Assembly: GCA_963665265.2 (NCBI GenBank) | Contig: OY762224.2 | Coordinates: forward strand, 3,286,001 to 3,350,000 | DNA length: 64,000 bases | Direction: 5' to 3' | Source of the DNA: CAXXHQ01 sp963665265 | GTDB lineage: Bacteria; Planctomycetota; Planctomycetia; Pirellulales; Thermoguttaceae | Shown: in pieces, positions 26,991 through 36,233 of the stretch | Layout of the letters: each line of letters begins with the position of its first letter | How positions within the stretch are numbered: position 1 is the stretch's first letter | The notes under the pieces: model-generated | Told to the model about the DNA's origin: nothing | Seen by the model: the letters and a program-made list of their open reading frames with translations, nothing else | The model's database searches: none | Program-made: the position numbers and the translations under genes

Positions 26991-28124
26991 ATGACCGATA
27001 ACATTTTTATAATTCAGGATGATGGAAAACTTGTTGAAATGGGTGAAAAAGTCTACGACTCCGAGGCTCTGTTGCAAGAACTTCTTGCAAATTACCCGAA
27101 GTTGTTGAGCGGCAGTCAAATAGATATGGATTCTCCTCGACGTTGGTTGCTTATTAAACGAGAGATGGGAATCCCCGCCGAGGAGTTCGGCGGTGGTCGG
27201 TGGTCGGTGGATCACCTTTTCCTTGATCAAGACGGCATTCCCACTCTAATAGAAGTAAAAAGAAGTAGCGACACTCGTATTCGCCGAGAAGTCGTTGGGC
27301 AAATGTTGGATTACGCAGCCAACGCCGTCGTCTATTGGCCTGTTGAGCAAATCCGAATCGAGTTCGAAAAAAACAGTGCCGATCCCGAACAAACGCTTGC
27401 TGATTTCTTAGGCGAAGACGGCGATTTGGAAGATTATTGGCAACGTGTCAAAACCAATCTTCAAGCTGGTAGAATACGGATGCTCTTCGTGGCCGACTGC
27501 ATTCCGCCGGAACTTCGGCGGATTGTCGAGTTTCTAAACGAACAGATGGACCCTGCTGAAGTCTTAGCCGTTGAAATCAAACAGTATGTTGGCGAGGGCA
27601 TGAAGACTTTGGTGCCACGCATCATAGGGCAAACAGCCGAGGCAGAAAAGAAACATCGCACACCCTCGGCGTGGTCCGGATACTGGTTTGTGAACGTTGG
27701 AGACGGAGACCATAGGAATTGGGATGACTGCATGAAGCACGGTTTTTTAAGCGCTGGGCAGGGGAAAATTTATGGCGAGGCGATGAAGAAGCTTAAGGTC
27801 GGTGACAAAGTGTTTGCGTACATGAAAGGAAACGGCTATGTGGGATTCGGCAGTGTGACGCAGGAAGCGGTCATGGCGAAGGATTTCAAAGTCGACGGGC
27901 AATGCCTTTTTGATCTCCCTTTGGTTCAGCCTGGGATAAAGAATAATGCCGACAACCCCGAGCTTTCAGAATGGCCCATAGGGATTAAATGGGAACAGAC
28001 TTATCCGAGAAATCAAGCAAAGACGTTTTCAGGAGTATTTGCCAACCCGAACATCGTCTGCAAAATCAGGGACGAACGAACGGTAAAGTTTCTGAAACAG
28101 CAATTTGGTATCGAGGAAGAGTAG
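26991..28124 (+). CDS. PD-(D/E)XK nuclease fused to EVE-like domain
   Basis: Protein of 377 aa. The N-terminal half holds a restriction-type nuclease core: D74 (WSVDHLFLDQDG), E88-V-K90 (TLIEVKRSS) and Q104 in REVVGQMLDYAAN. The C-terminal domain (about 224-372) begins YWFVNVGDGDHRNWDDCMKH and contains KVGDKVFAYMKGNGYVGFGSV, the pattern of EVE/PUA-like domains that bind modified bases. A nuclease plus EVE suggests a modification-dependent (type IV) restriction enzyme. AAAGGAGG lies 8 bp upstream of the ATG. It heads a cluster of three nuclease genes. Confidence 0.82.
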   Translation: MTDNIFIIQDDGKLVEMGEKVYDSEALLQELLANYPKLLSGSQIDMDSPRRWLLIKREMGIPAEEFGGGRWSVDHLFLDQDGIPTLIEVKRSSDTRIRREVVGQMLDYAANAVVYWPVEQIRIEFEKNSADPEQTLADFLGEDGDLEDYWQRVKTNLQAGRIRMLFVADCIPPELRRIVEFLNEQMDPAEVLAVEIKQYVGEGMKTLVPRIIGQTAEAEKKHRTPSAWSGYWFVNVGDGDHRNWDDCMKHGFLSAGQGKIYGEAMKKLKVGDKVFAYMKGNGYVGFGSVTQEAVMAKDFKVDGQCLFDLPLVQPGIKNNADNPELSEWPIGIKWEQTYPRNQAKTFSGVFANPNIVCKIRDERTVKFLKQQFGIEEE

Positions 28125-28222
28125 TGCAAGGCGAGGTTTCGCAGTCAAAGCGATTGCAATGAAAATACAAAAGCGCTCGGCGGCGGTGGTGGCGAAGTAA
28201 GGCATTTTTCGGAGTAAGTCAA

Positions 28223-29263
28223 ATGTTAAGAATTGATCGTCAACAAAAACGGTTTGAATCACTTCCGGCACCGGCCCTCGCTGACGTAGCTTTTAGGGAA
28301 GTCGGCGATCTGCAAAAGTGCATAGCCAACAATCCAGACGCATTTTTTGGTGAAATTGGGCAAAAGCTCTTTTTACTAAAGACCGAAGTTCATCCTTCCC
28401 AGACGGTGCAGGATCGAATTGATCTGCTGGCACTCGATGAAGAAGGAAACTCCGTCGTCATTGAACTAAAGCGGGACAACCACAAGCTACATTTGCTCCA
28501 AGCGATCTCCTACGCAGCCATGATTGCTCACTGGCAGCCGAATGACTTTTTGGAATTACTGGATGAAAGCGGCGTAGAAAGATTAGAAAACTTTCTTGAG
28601 GAAGACAAGGAAAACATCAATCGTCGGCAAAAAATCATTCTAATCGCCGAAGCTTTTGATTATTCCGTTTTGGTGAGTGCCGAATGGCTAAGCGAGAACT
28701 TTGGAGTGGACATCGTATGTTGTCGCCTTTCTTTATCCAAGGATGAACAAACGGATACCGAATATCTTGTTTGCACAAACGTATTTCCGGCACCAGAAAT
28801 TGCACGACAAGCAATCGCTCGTGGGCGAATGAATCCCCCCACGAGCGAAATCAGATGGTCCGACTGGGATACAGCCCTCTCCGACAATGACAATCCGGCG
28901 GTTACCTCTTACTTTCGACAAGCGTTGGTAACGCAGGAGAGTAATCTAGGAAAACGAATATTGTGGTATCGCATCAACGATAAGCGGTATTGGTTTGTGT
29001 CCGTTCGAAATGGTTTCGCATACGCCTGGCAATATGCTCGTTTTGCGGGCGACATTCAATATTGGCAAGAACGTTTGAGTCATCCTGAAGATGTTTGCCC
29101 TGTAAAAGCCGAAAAATCTTTACGCTTTCGTTTATATACAGAAAAAGACTTCGAGAATTTCCATAAGGCTGCCACGAACGACCTTCAAACGGTCCAATGG
29201 CTCAGTTCCGCTCCCGATAATGAGACCGATCAAGTTGAGTCGGACTTGGATGAACAGCCGTAG
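28223..29263 (+). CDS. NucS-like PD-(D/E)XK nuclease
   Basis: Protein of 346 aa. Residues 20-105 contain a nuclease core similar to NucS/DUF91: D67 (RIDLLALDEEG), E81-L-K83 (VVIELKRDNH) and Q93 in LLQAISYAA. The C-terminal 200 residues are unassigned (ILWYRINDKRYWFVSVRNGF) and resemble the DUF4268-like parts seen beside such nucleases. CGGAGTAAG precedes the start. Gap to mrr is only 24 bp. It probably acts on DNA within the same defence cluster; specificity unknown. Confidence 0.8.
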   Translation: MLRIDRQQKRFESLPAPALADVAFREVGDLQKCIANNPDAFFGEIGQKLFLLKTEVHPSQTVQDRIDLLALDEEGNSVVIELKRDNHKLHLLQAISYAAMIAHWQPNDFLELLDESGVERLENFLEEDKENINRRQKIILIAEAFDYSVLVSAEWLSENFGVDIVCCRLSLSKDEQTDTEYLVCTNVFPAPEIARQAIARGRMNPPTSEIRWSDWDTALSDNDNPAVTSYFRQALVTQESNLGKRILWYRINDKRYWFVSVRNGFAYAWQYARFAGDIQYWQERLSHPEDVCPVKAEKSLRFRLYTEKDFENFHKAATNDLQTVQWLSSAPDNETDQVESDLDEQP

Positions 29264-29287
29264 AACAAATCAGAAAACCAACTAATC

Positions 29288-30205
29288 ATGCCCATCCCTG
29301 ACTATCAAGGTTTCATGTTGCCGTTGCTCAAATTCATTGCAGACGACAAAGAGCATAATATTCGAGACGTGGTCGCCGGATTGTCCGACGAGCTTGGTTT
29401 GTCCGAAACCGAACGGCTTCAAATGTTGCCGAGCGGACAGCAAGCGGTTGTTCCCAATCGAATCGGCTGGAGTAGAACTTATCTCAAAAAGGCGGGGCTG
29501 CTTTCCAGCCCGAGAAGAGGATTCGTGCAGATTTCGGATGTAGGAAAGGAAGTGTTGAAAGAAAACCCGATCAAAATCGACTATCATTTCCTGAAACGTT
29601 TCCCTTCATTTCTCGAATTCGTCCAACCTTCTGTTGCAGATGGCGACGAATCTCCTGCCGCTACCGAAGTCGAAGACACCCAAACTCCTGACGAAGTTCT
29701 TGAATCGTCCTACCAAAGCCTTCGAGACGCTCTCGCAGACGATTTATTGGAACAAGTGAAATCCTGTTCGCCCGCCTTCTTTGAACGACTGGTGGTCGAT
29801 TTGCTGGTCGCAATGGGATATGGCGGATCGTTGGCGGACGCCGGACAAGCTATCGGGAAAACGGGCGACGGCGGCATCGACGGAATTATCAAGGAGGACA
29901 AGCTCGGTTTGGACGTGATTTGCATTCAAGCCAAACGCTGGGAAGGTACGGTCGGTCGACCTGTGGTTCAAGCCTTTACCGGAAGTATGGAAGGGGTGCG
30001 AGCCAGAAAAGGCGTGCTTTTGACGACCGGTTCGTTTTCAAAGGACGCTGTGGAGTACGTCGAGCGAATTGAGCGGAAAATCGTGTTGATCGACGGAAAG
30101 CGTTTGGCGGAATTGATGATCGACTATAACATCGGCGTGACGACGAACAGAACCTATTTGATCAAGAAACCGGATTCGGACTATTTCGCCGAGGACGAGG
30201 CGTGA
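29288..30205 (+). CDS. mrr: Mrr-family restriction endonuclease
   Basis: Protein of 305 aa. The N-terminal winged-helix Mrr_N domain (about 1-95) precedes a linker and the catalytic domain (160-285). The nuclease motif is GDGGIDGII with D198 and then IQAKRW with Q214-x-K216, the Q replacing E as usual in Mrr. Mrr cuts methylated DNA. Position as third of three nucleases on one strand suggests a modification-dependent defence operon. Confidence 0.93.
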   Translation: MPIPDYQGFMLPLLKFIADDKEHNIRDVVAGLSDELGLSETERLQMLPSGQQAVVPNRIGWSRTYLKKAGLLSSPRRGFVQISDVGKEVLKENPIKIDYHFLKRFPSFLEFVQPSVADGDESPAATEVEDTQTPDEVLESSYQSLRDALADDLLEQVKSCSPAFFERLVVDLLVAMGYGGSLADAGQAIGKTGDGGIDGIIKEDKLGLDVICIQAKRWEGTVGRPVVQAFTGSMEGVRARKGVLLTTGSFSKDAVEYVERIERKIVLIDGKRLAELMIDYNIGVTTNRTYLIKKPDSDYFAEDEA

Positions 30206-30359
30206 CGGTGAACTAGTGAAATATCTAGCGTGGATGAAAGGCAAGGCATACTACGGCAACGGAAATTGGATAAGATTATCAACTCCGTTTCAGTGAAATC
30301 ATAGAGAACCTTCGATAAGAAGTTGTCGCAAAGTCGAGCGGATTTAGGAGGAAATTTGC

Positions 30360-30971
30360 ATGACTATAGAAAAGGAAATTCGGTTCAGGGAAAAAACCTA
30401 CCAAATCACGATTGAAGACGATTTTGTCGAACCTCCTGTGTGGATGGAAGTCAAATCATGTCTTGTGCCTTCAGGGCAAATAAAAAACGAGCTTGATCGA
30501 CGTTTTCTGGACCAATATGCAGCGAAATTACTTCAGTGCTGGGGAAACGACCATTTAGAAAGTTTCTTATCCTTACTGCACGACATGGGTGCTTCTGTTG
30601 AAGAACTACACAAACTTGGTCTCGACTTTCTAGTTGAAACCGAGGATAGCAGAACTTGGTTTTTCCGAAGTCCGATTCACGCAATGGGTTACAAGGTTGG
30701 GAAGAGTGGAATTTCGGAAGACGAACGTCATGCAATCTTACGAGAAGCGTTTCTCGGAACAATTCCAAATGTTGGTGCCGAAAAGTATATGGTTACATGG
30801 GGACTCCCTGGTTCTGAAAAGCGTTTGGCGGCAATTGCACACCATATTCGTTTCAAATGCCGAGGCAATCCGACTACGGATCTTTCTGTAGCCAATGCTG
30901 ATTGGCAAAGCGATCTGAAGTGGCTGAAAGCCACATTTTATGATGGACATTTCACATTTCCGTGGATTTAG
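30360..30971 (+). CDS. Hypothetical protein in defence cluster, 203 aa
   Basis: No named family. The C-terminal segment (IAHHIRFKCRGNPTTDLS, then WQSDLKWLKATFY) resembles tails I associate with proteins near restriction and toxin genes; that association is from memory and weak. The start has AGGAGG 8 bp upstream. Gap of 154 bp after mrr on the same strand. Confidence 0.7.
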   Translation: MTIEKEIRFREKTYQITIEDDFVEPPVWMEVKSCLVPSGQIKNELDRRFLDQYAAKLLQCWGNDHLESFLSLLHDMGASVEELHKLGLDFLVETEDSRTWFFRSPIHAMGYKVGKSGISEDERHAILREAFLGTIPNVGAEKYMVTWGLPGSEKRLAAIAHHIRFKCRGNPTTDLSVANADWQSDLKWLKATFYDGHFTFPWI

Positions 30972-31059
30972 CACTCGCAGGAACAGATTTTTTACGTTCG
31001 GCTCATTCGTTTGCCTGTAAAAATTATCACCGTGATCGCTAAATCATCACGCCACTCCC

Positions 31060-31797
31060 ATGAAACACTTACTCCTCCCCATCCTGCTCATCGTCCTCGT
31101 CGTTTCCTCCTGCCAAGCCCAGCAGCAGACGGCAACTTCTTCAAATCCGTCCTCGGTCGAAGTCTATTTCAGCCCCAAGGGCGGTTGCACGGAAGCTGTC
31201 GTTCGGGAATTAGACTCAGCCAAGAAGACAGTTCTGGTTCAAGCCTATAGTTTCACCTCGGTTCCTATCGCCAAAGCCCTCGTCGAAGCTCATAAACGTG
31301 GAGTTGACGTCCGAGTGATCTTGGACAAAAGCCAGCGAACGGAGAAATACAGTTCCGCCGACTTCGTTCAGCACGCCGGCATTCCAGTTTGGATCGACGC
31401 CAAACATGCAATTGCTCACAACAAGATCATGGTGATCGATTCGCAAACGGTCATTACCGGCAGTTTCAATTTCACCAAAGCCGCTGAGGAGAATAACGCA
31501 GAGAACTTATTGGCGATCCGTTCCCCGGAATTGGCTGCGAAATACGCCAACAACTGGAAAGTTCATTTAGAACATGCTGAAAAGTACGAAGGAAAAGGCG
31601 AAGTTGACGCTCGCTCCGACGATCCGCAGGCTGACGCCAATATCGGAGGATACATAGCTTCCAAGAATTCAGAAATCTTTCATAAACCTGACTGCAAATC
31701 CGCCGCCAAGATTTCGTCGAAGAATCTAGTGCATTTTGACACGAGGGACGAAGCGATTCAGGCAGGGAAGAAACCGTGTGGAAATTGTAAGCCGTGA
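31060..31797 (+). CDS. PLD-family nuclease lipoprotein
   Basis: Protein of 245 aa. It starts with a lipoprotein signal (LLIVLVVSSC, lipid-anchored C18) and contains one phospholipase D HKD motif, H120-N-K122-x4-D127 with GSFNF at 134-138, as in the Nuc endonucleases that act as dimers. The C-terminal 45 residues form a cysteine-containing extension (IFHKPDCKSAAKIS ... KPCGNCKP) similar to the tail of the secreted PHP protein at 45,043 and to Ada-type metal-binding domains. Likely exported and membrane-bound, degrading nucleic acid outside the cytoplasm. Confidence 0.88.
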   Translation: MKHLLLPILLIVLVVSSCQAQQQTATSSNPSSVEVYFSPKGGCTEAVVRELDSAKKTVLVQAYSFTSVPIAKALVEAHKRGVDVRVILDKSQRTEKYSSADFVQHAGIPVWIDAKHAIAHNKIMVIDSQTVITGSFNFTKAAEENNAENLLAIRSPELAAKYANNWKVHLEHAEKYEGKGEVDARSDDPQADANIGGYIASKNSEIFHKPDCKSAAKISSKNLVHFDTRDEAIQAGKKPCGNCKP

Positions 31798-31922
31798 CAC
31801 TCCAATATGCAACAACACCACAACCCACTGACAGGATATGACAGAAGGCAGTGAGTATCGTTTCATTACCAGTGCATGTAAATAAAACGTTGCACATGTA
31901 TTTACGCTATGGATGAGAGAAT

Positions 31923-33617
31923 ATGAGCAGCTTACTTGAAAACCCGATCTTTTGGAGAGGGGTTCACGGAACCCTCCAGGTATTTGGATTAATCCTTTGC
32001 GGACTAATCGGTTTGTATCTGGTGCTCCGTCGCAGTCGAACAACGTCAACTATCTCAATGCGATCTCCGATTCTACGACTTCTGTTCACGGGGCATTCAG
32101 TCGGCATTGTATTAGTAGTGATTTCCGGAGTAGGCTTGGCAATTGGGCTACTTTCAGGTGAAGCAAGAAGAACCAGCGACGGCAAGAGCGACGTGTTGCA
32201 TTACTCGGGTAGTCGGAAAGCCGAAGATTTAACTGCTAAAGAATGGTATTTTCGAGTTGCGGACGAACAAAAATTCGGCGGGCGGCCTCTATCGCCCGAA
32301 AGAAAGAGCGAATTGATTGAGATGACGGCAAAATTGCGTCCGGAATTGTCGCATAACGAAATTGCGGAATTTGTTAGCAACTACGATCCAAGACGACATC
32401 TTGAACCATTGCTCGACGATGTTATGCGGAATCTCCCATACAAGTACGAGCGGAAGATATCTGATGTTTACGCAGGAGAGCTTCCTTCTAACGCTTTGGA
32501 TGCTGCTGTTATAACCACACCCGGAGGCGGTCACATGATACTGCTCCCAGCGGGAACGTCCCACAATCTCCATCAATGGGCAAAACCAATTTGTGCATAC
32601 ATTATTCAGAAAACTCGTGAAGATCGTTCTGGAGTTATTGAAAAGATAAAAAGATCTTTCATCGCCTATAACACCCATGATACAACACCTGACTTTTCAG
32701 AATATAACGATCCGGACGTGGTTCATACAGCAAGCATAATCACCTCAGCCGCAATTGAGTTTCTGATTGCACATGAAATTGCACATATCGGGCTTGGGCA
32801 CACAAAAGCAAATACCTACAGCACCGAGCAGGAAGAGGAAGCGGATATAGCTGCTATCGAAATAGTCTTACATAATTTGCCAGACCATGCAGATGAGACA
32901 GCAGTAAAAAAAGGCCGTCTGATTATGGATAAACAAATCGGATACTGCGGAATACTATATGCAACCTCCTGCCTATTATTTGCGGAGCATGAGCCACGTA
33001 CTCAAAGAATGACGCTCAGATTCGCAAAAATCCTTACAAAAATTGGTCACGGGGAAGACATGGAGAAGTTTAGCTTCTATCTGAATTTTTCAAATATGGT
33101 ACGACTAACTTATGAGGGGCTTAACACTACTGTACCGCCACCAGATGAGCTTGACGCCGAAAGTAGATATTTGGGGAGGATATACATTGCATACAAAGCA
33201 GGAGATGAGAAAGAGCTAAGCTCAATTGTCAATGAAACTCCAGATGATATTCTGTACAGAAAATATATAACAATGCTAGTAGAAGGGGCGTTGGCACTGG
33301 CTAGAAATCGTATTGCTGACACATCTACGGATTGGAGTAGAGGTGACTTCCTAAATCCCGCAGGTCTGTACCGCCTGGCCTGTTCAATGCACGCCGCACG
33401 AATCCACTATCTCGGCAAAACGAAAATTGCCGAAAAGTCGGAATGGCTTAACCGTTGCGGAGGTGAGATTATAATGCATTTGCGAAACAGCATAGAGTTT
33501 TTTCAAAACCGTAATGATTTTCCGTCTCGGAACGCCGTAAGAGATATGGAGGGGCAAATTAAACAAATCGAAAACGCCATGAAACCCCTAAAAAATGAAG
33601 TGCCGACAAATCATTGA
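31923..33617 (+). CDS. Membrane metallopeptidase, HEXXH type
   Basis: Protein of 564 aa with two N-terminal membrane segments (about 12-35 and 50-75) and a soluble zinc protease-like domain. The zinc site is H284-E285-I-A-H288 (IAHEIAHIGLGH) with the third ligand in EEEAD (304-308), the M48/Peptidase_M48-like arrangement. The remaining 250 residues are helical and may be a regulatory or substrate domain. No inactivated residues seen. It is followed by a dispersed repeat. Substrate unknown. Confidence 0.78.
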   Translation: MSSLLENPIFWRGVHGTLQVFGLILCGLIGLYLVLRRSRTTSTISMRSPILRLLFTGHSVGIVLVVISGVGLAIGLLSGEARRTSDGKSDVLHYSGSRKAEDLTAKEWYFRVADEQKFGGRPLSPERKSELIEMTAKLRPELSHNEIAEFVSNYDPRRHLEPLLDDVMRNLPYKYERKISDVYAGELPSNALDAAVITTPGGGHMILLPAGTSHNLHQWAKPICAYIIQKTREDRSGVIEKIKRSFIAYNTHDTTPDFSEYNDPDVVHTASIITSAAIEFLIAHEIAHIGLGHTKANTYSTEQEEEADIAAIEIVLHNLPDHADETAVKKGRLIMDKQIGYCGILYATSCLLFAEHEPRTQRMTLRFAKILTKIGHGEDMEKFSFYLNFSNMVRLTYEGLNTTVPPPDELDAESRYLGRIYIAYKAGDEKELSSIVNETPDDILYRKYITMLVEGALALARNRIADTSTDWSRGDFLNPAGLYRLACSMHAARIHYLGKTKIAEKSEWLNRCGGEIIMHLRNSIEFFQNRNDFPSRNAVRDMEGQIKQIENAMKPLKNEVPTNH

Positions 33618-33782
33618 AATGAAACGCCGTTTCGCTCCAAGGAATTACTCTGCTGTGTACAACACATAGAGTAAATAATGCCCTTCTCGGAAGCAAATAC
33701 GAATGCAGATTGGTACTGCTGGCAATCTTTGAATCTGGAGTAGAAGCCAGGTAACGAACGTTACCGCCTCTTCGAGCTTTCA

Positions 33783-33865
33783 TTTTCAAAAACCCGCATC
33801 CGACCGTCCTTCTGATCGTTTTTTTAATTCGATAAAATCAATTTTGCGACGTTTGGAGGGGTGTT
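33783..33865 (+). repeat. Dispersed terminator-like repeat, copy 1
   Basis: Shares the core CGTCCTTCT-x3-CGTTTTTT, TAAAAT, TTTT, CGTTT, GGGGTGTT with copies at 34,159 and 39,036. This copy has the most substitutions. The start TTTTCAAAAA matches copy 2. It lies between the metallopeptidase and the 75-aa gene. Confidence 0.6.
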
Positions 33866-33913
33866 ACGGCGGCGACCGGATATTTGAACGCTAGTTGGAT
33901 AGGAGAATTCCCA

Positions 33914-34141
33914 ATGAAGGTCAAATTGTTTTGGATGATGAGTCCAGTAAGACCTACGCCGCTTTTTGGAACTCACGATGATTCGAGGGATAACGCCGTT
34001 TTGCTGGAGCAAAAAATGAACGCTTGGCTGGAGCAACATCCAGATATTAAGATCGTGGAAATAAAGCACTCGGCGACAGGCGGCAGTTGGGGACCGATAT
34101 TATGGTCATTTTCAGTGTGGTATGAGGAAGGCACTTCTTGA
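33914..34141 (+). CDS. Small hypothetical protein, 75 aa
   Basis: Encodes 75 aa with an excellent ribosome binding site (AGGAGA about 7 bp before ATG at 33,914). It shows a recognisable small-domain pattern: MKVKLFWM, LLEQKMNAWLEQHPDIKIVE, IKHSATGGSWGP and a final SVWYEEGTS. I cannot name the family. It is flanked on both sides by copies of the dispersed terminator-like repeat. Confidence 0.72.
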   Translation: MKVKLFWMMSPVRPTPLFGTHDDSRDNAVLLEQKMNAWLEQHPDIKIVEIKHSATGGSWGPILWSFSVWYEEGTS

Positions 34142-34158
34142 TTTGACATCGAGCTTCA

Positions 34159-34257
34159 ATTTTCAAAAATCAACAAAAAACGAACCCAAACGTCCTTTCA
34201 GTCGTTTTTCCTTTTTTAATGCGTTAAAATTGATTTTAGAGCGTTTAGCGGGGTGTT
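34159..34257 (+). repeat. Dispersed terminator-like repeat, copy 2
   Basis: About 99 bp starting 18 bp after the stop of the 75-aa gene. A-rich AAAAAACGA pairs with TCGTTTTT to form a hairpin with U-rich tail, followed by the conserved GCGTTAAAATTGATTTTAGA and GCGTTTAGCGGGGTGTT. Nearly identical over 45 bp to copy 3 at 39,036. Confidence 0.7.
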
Positions 34258-34272
34258 GGAGAGCAACGACTT

Positions 34273-34344
34273 TTACAACTTGTCATAGACAAATAGAAGA
34301 CCGCAAGTTATGCCGAGAGTGACCAAGACGATTACGACAGCCAT
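34273..34344 (-). CDS. 23-aa membrane peptide, copy 1
   Basis: A tiny gene: AUG, 22 further codons, stop. The peptide is MAVVIVLVTLG plus ITCGLLFVYDKL, a single membrane helix ending in a short charged tail. TAGGAGGA lies 8 bp upstream. A homologous peptide gene lies at 36,218-36,289 with matching tail (GLL-x-VY-D/E-K/R-L), equally strong ribosome binding site, and a 29-bp upstream block 25/29 identical (34,363-34,391). Conservation of position-specific residues supports a real gene. Function unknown; size resembles KdpF or type I toxins. Confidence 0.68.
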   Translation of the reverse strand: MAVVIVLVTLGITCGLLFVYDKL

Positions 34345-34439
34345 GATTATATCCTCCTACCCACAACTCTATCGACTCTCGTATCAAAAGTGAGTAAAAA
34401 CCGTCCGTTCCGCCGTAAAGGAAATGTGAAGAATTCATC

Positions 34440-35363
34440 ATGGCTAATCGCAAACATATCGCTCCTGGCTCCAAGATCGGTTTGAAGTTATCCGCTACCG
34501 AGAGGAAGGTTCTTCTTGAAGACCTTTTGTTTCTCGATACGGAATTTGCCGAAACTATTCGGAATGCTTCGACCGAGCAGCCCGTGCAATTTTCGCTGGA
34601 TGATTGGGATCATTTTTGCGATTACCTCGCCGCCGAGGCGAATCATACGCAAGACAAGCGACTTGAAAAGAAAATAGACGCTTTATCCAATAAGGTTCAA
34701 AAGATTCTCGATACTTATACGGACGCTGAATCTTCCAAAACGATTAAAACCGACAAAGGAGTGAAAAAGGCGAAGCCGTCCTCCGAAACGGTCTTTCAAT
34801 TCAAAATAACCTTGCGGGAAAGTCACCCGCCGATCTGGCGACGAATCCAAGTGAAGGATTGTTCCTTGGACGAATTGCATGAACACATCCAATTGGCAAT
34901 GGGCTGGACGAACAGTCATCTTCATCAGTTTATCGTGGGCGACGTCCGTTACGGCGATGCAGAGATGCTTGACGACGGTTGGAACGACGAGCAGGAGATC
35001 ATCGATTCACAAAAGACGAAGATCAGCCAGATTATCCCCAATATCGGTAAACGGTTCCGCTTTGATTACGAATACGATTTCGGCGACGGCTGGGAACACG
35101 AGATACTTTTCGAGGGACGCCTCCAGAGGGAAACGGGAACCAGATATCCGCTTTGCGTCGAAGGAGAGCGGGCGTGTCCGCCAGAAGATATTGGGGGAAT
35201 CTACGGCTACGTTGACTATCTCGAAGCGTTGAACGACCCCAAGCACGAGCGGCACGAGGAGTTCATGGAATGGCAGGGGCCGTTCGATCCAGAGGCGTTC
35301 AACACCCAAGCCGCTACGAAGGAAATGCGGAAGGGCCTGCCGAATTGGCGGGAGATGGAGTGA
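34440..35363 (+). CDS. pRiA4b ORF-3-like family protein
   Basis: Protein of 307 aa. The C-terminal 190 residues are the plasmid pRiA4b ORF-3-like domain: FQFKITLRESHPPIWRRIQV, LHEHIQLAMGWTNSHLHQF, DYEYDFGDGWEHEI, then the cysteine/acidic CVEGERACPPEDIGGIYGY and the tail PFDPEAFN. The N-terminal 110 residues are helical and unassigned. The family is common on plasmids and islands but has no established activity. Confidence 0.93.
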   Translation: MANRKHIAPGSKIGLKLSATERKVLLEDLLFLDTEFAETIRNASTEQPVQFSLDDWDHFCDYLAAEANHTQDKRLEKKIDALSNKVQKILDTYTDAESSKTIKTDKGVKKAKPSSETVFQFKITLRESHPPIWRRIQVKDCSLDELHEHIQLAMGWTNSHLHQFIVGDVRYGDAEMLDDGWNDEQEIIDSQKTKISQIIPNIGKRFRFDYEYDFGDGWEHEILFEGRLQRETGTRYPLCVEGERACPPEDIGGIYGYVDYLEALNDPKHERHEEFMEWQGPFDPEAFNTQAATKEMRKGLPNWREME

Positions 35364-35429
35364 ACGCCGAGCCATTGACAATCAGATTTTATGTCACGAT
35401 GTATCGCACATAGAGCGAGAGGTTCCATG

Positions 35430-36233
35430 ATGAGCGAATATGTTCTGGAGGTTGGTCGAAAGGGGTTTGATAGGCTCAAGTTCATCAACGACGTATTTGG
35501 TGAACACAGCAGGGCATTCCTGAACCGAGCCGGACTGAGAGAAGGGCAATGTGTTCTCGAATTGGGGTGTGGCGCTGGATCGATGACGACCTGGATTGCA
35601 GCCGAGGTTGGCAACAGCGGACGGGTTATTGCTGTCGATGCCAGCGAGAAGCAACTCGAAATAGCGAGAGCGGCTGCCGATAGAGCCGGACTTTCCAATA
35701 TCGACTTTGTGTGTTCAACAGTCGAGACATTGGATTTACCTGGCGGCTCAATTGACTTGGCATATTGTCGGTTGCTGTTGATGCACTTGACCGATCCAAA
35801 ACGTGTTGTCGGCGACATAAGAAAATACTTGAAGTCCGGTGGGGCAATTGCGTGTGAGGAGCCTCACGCTAGCTCATTGACGACTTCGCCCCGCAACGCA
35901 CACATCGAGAAACTCAATGGGTTGTTCATTGAACTTGGAAAACGTCAGGGACTTGATTTTGACATTGGGGACAAGTTGTTCTCGATGCTTCATGAGTCCG
36001 GTTATTCGCAATTGCGAGGGTGTAATATTCAGCCCATCATTTCAATGGCTGACGCAATAGAGTTCGTGCTGATGGGGGCTGCCGAGATTGCACCAGTTGC
36101 GATTAAGTCGGGACTCGTCGGCGAGGTAGATGCGAAACAAATGTTGCTCGATTTGCAAGACATGGATTATGAAAGCGACTCGTACTACACATTCCCAAGA
36201 CAAGCCCAGATTGTTGGTTATAGCCTCTCATAA
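35430..36233 (+). CDS. SAM-dependent methyltransferase
   Basis: Class I methyltransferase of 267 aa. The SAM-binding motif I is VLELGCGAGSMTTWIA (acidic residue and G-x-G), motif II VIAVDASEKQLEIAR and motif IV around DLAYCRLLLMHL. The substrate-binding C-terminus is helical. The frame is open to 35,391; the second of two adjacent ATGs, at 35,430, is placed 7 bp after GAGAGG. Its 3' end overlaps the antisense 23-aa peptide gene by 16 bp. Substrate unknown. Confidence 0.9.
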   Translation: MSEYVLEVGRKGFDRLKFINDVFGEHSRAFLNRAGLREGQCVLELGCGAGSMTTWIAAEVGNSGRVIAVDASEKQLEIARAAADRAGLSNIDFVCSTVETLDLPGGSIDLAYCRLLLMHLTDPKRVVGDIRKYLKSGGAIACEEPHASSLTTSPRNAHIEKLNGLFIELGKRQGLDFDIGDKLFSMLHESGYSQLRGCNIQPIISMADAIEFVLMGAAEIAPVAIKSGLVGEVDAKQMLLDLQDMDYESDSYYTFPRQAQIVGYSLS

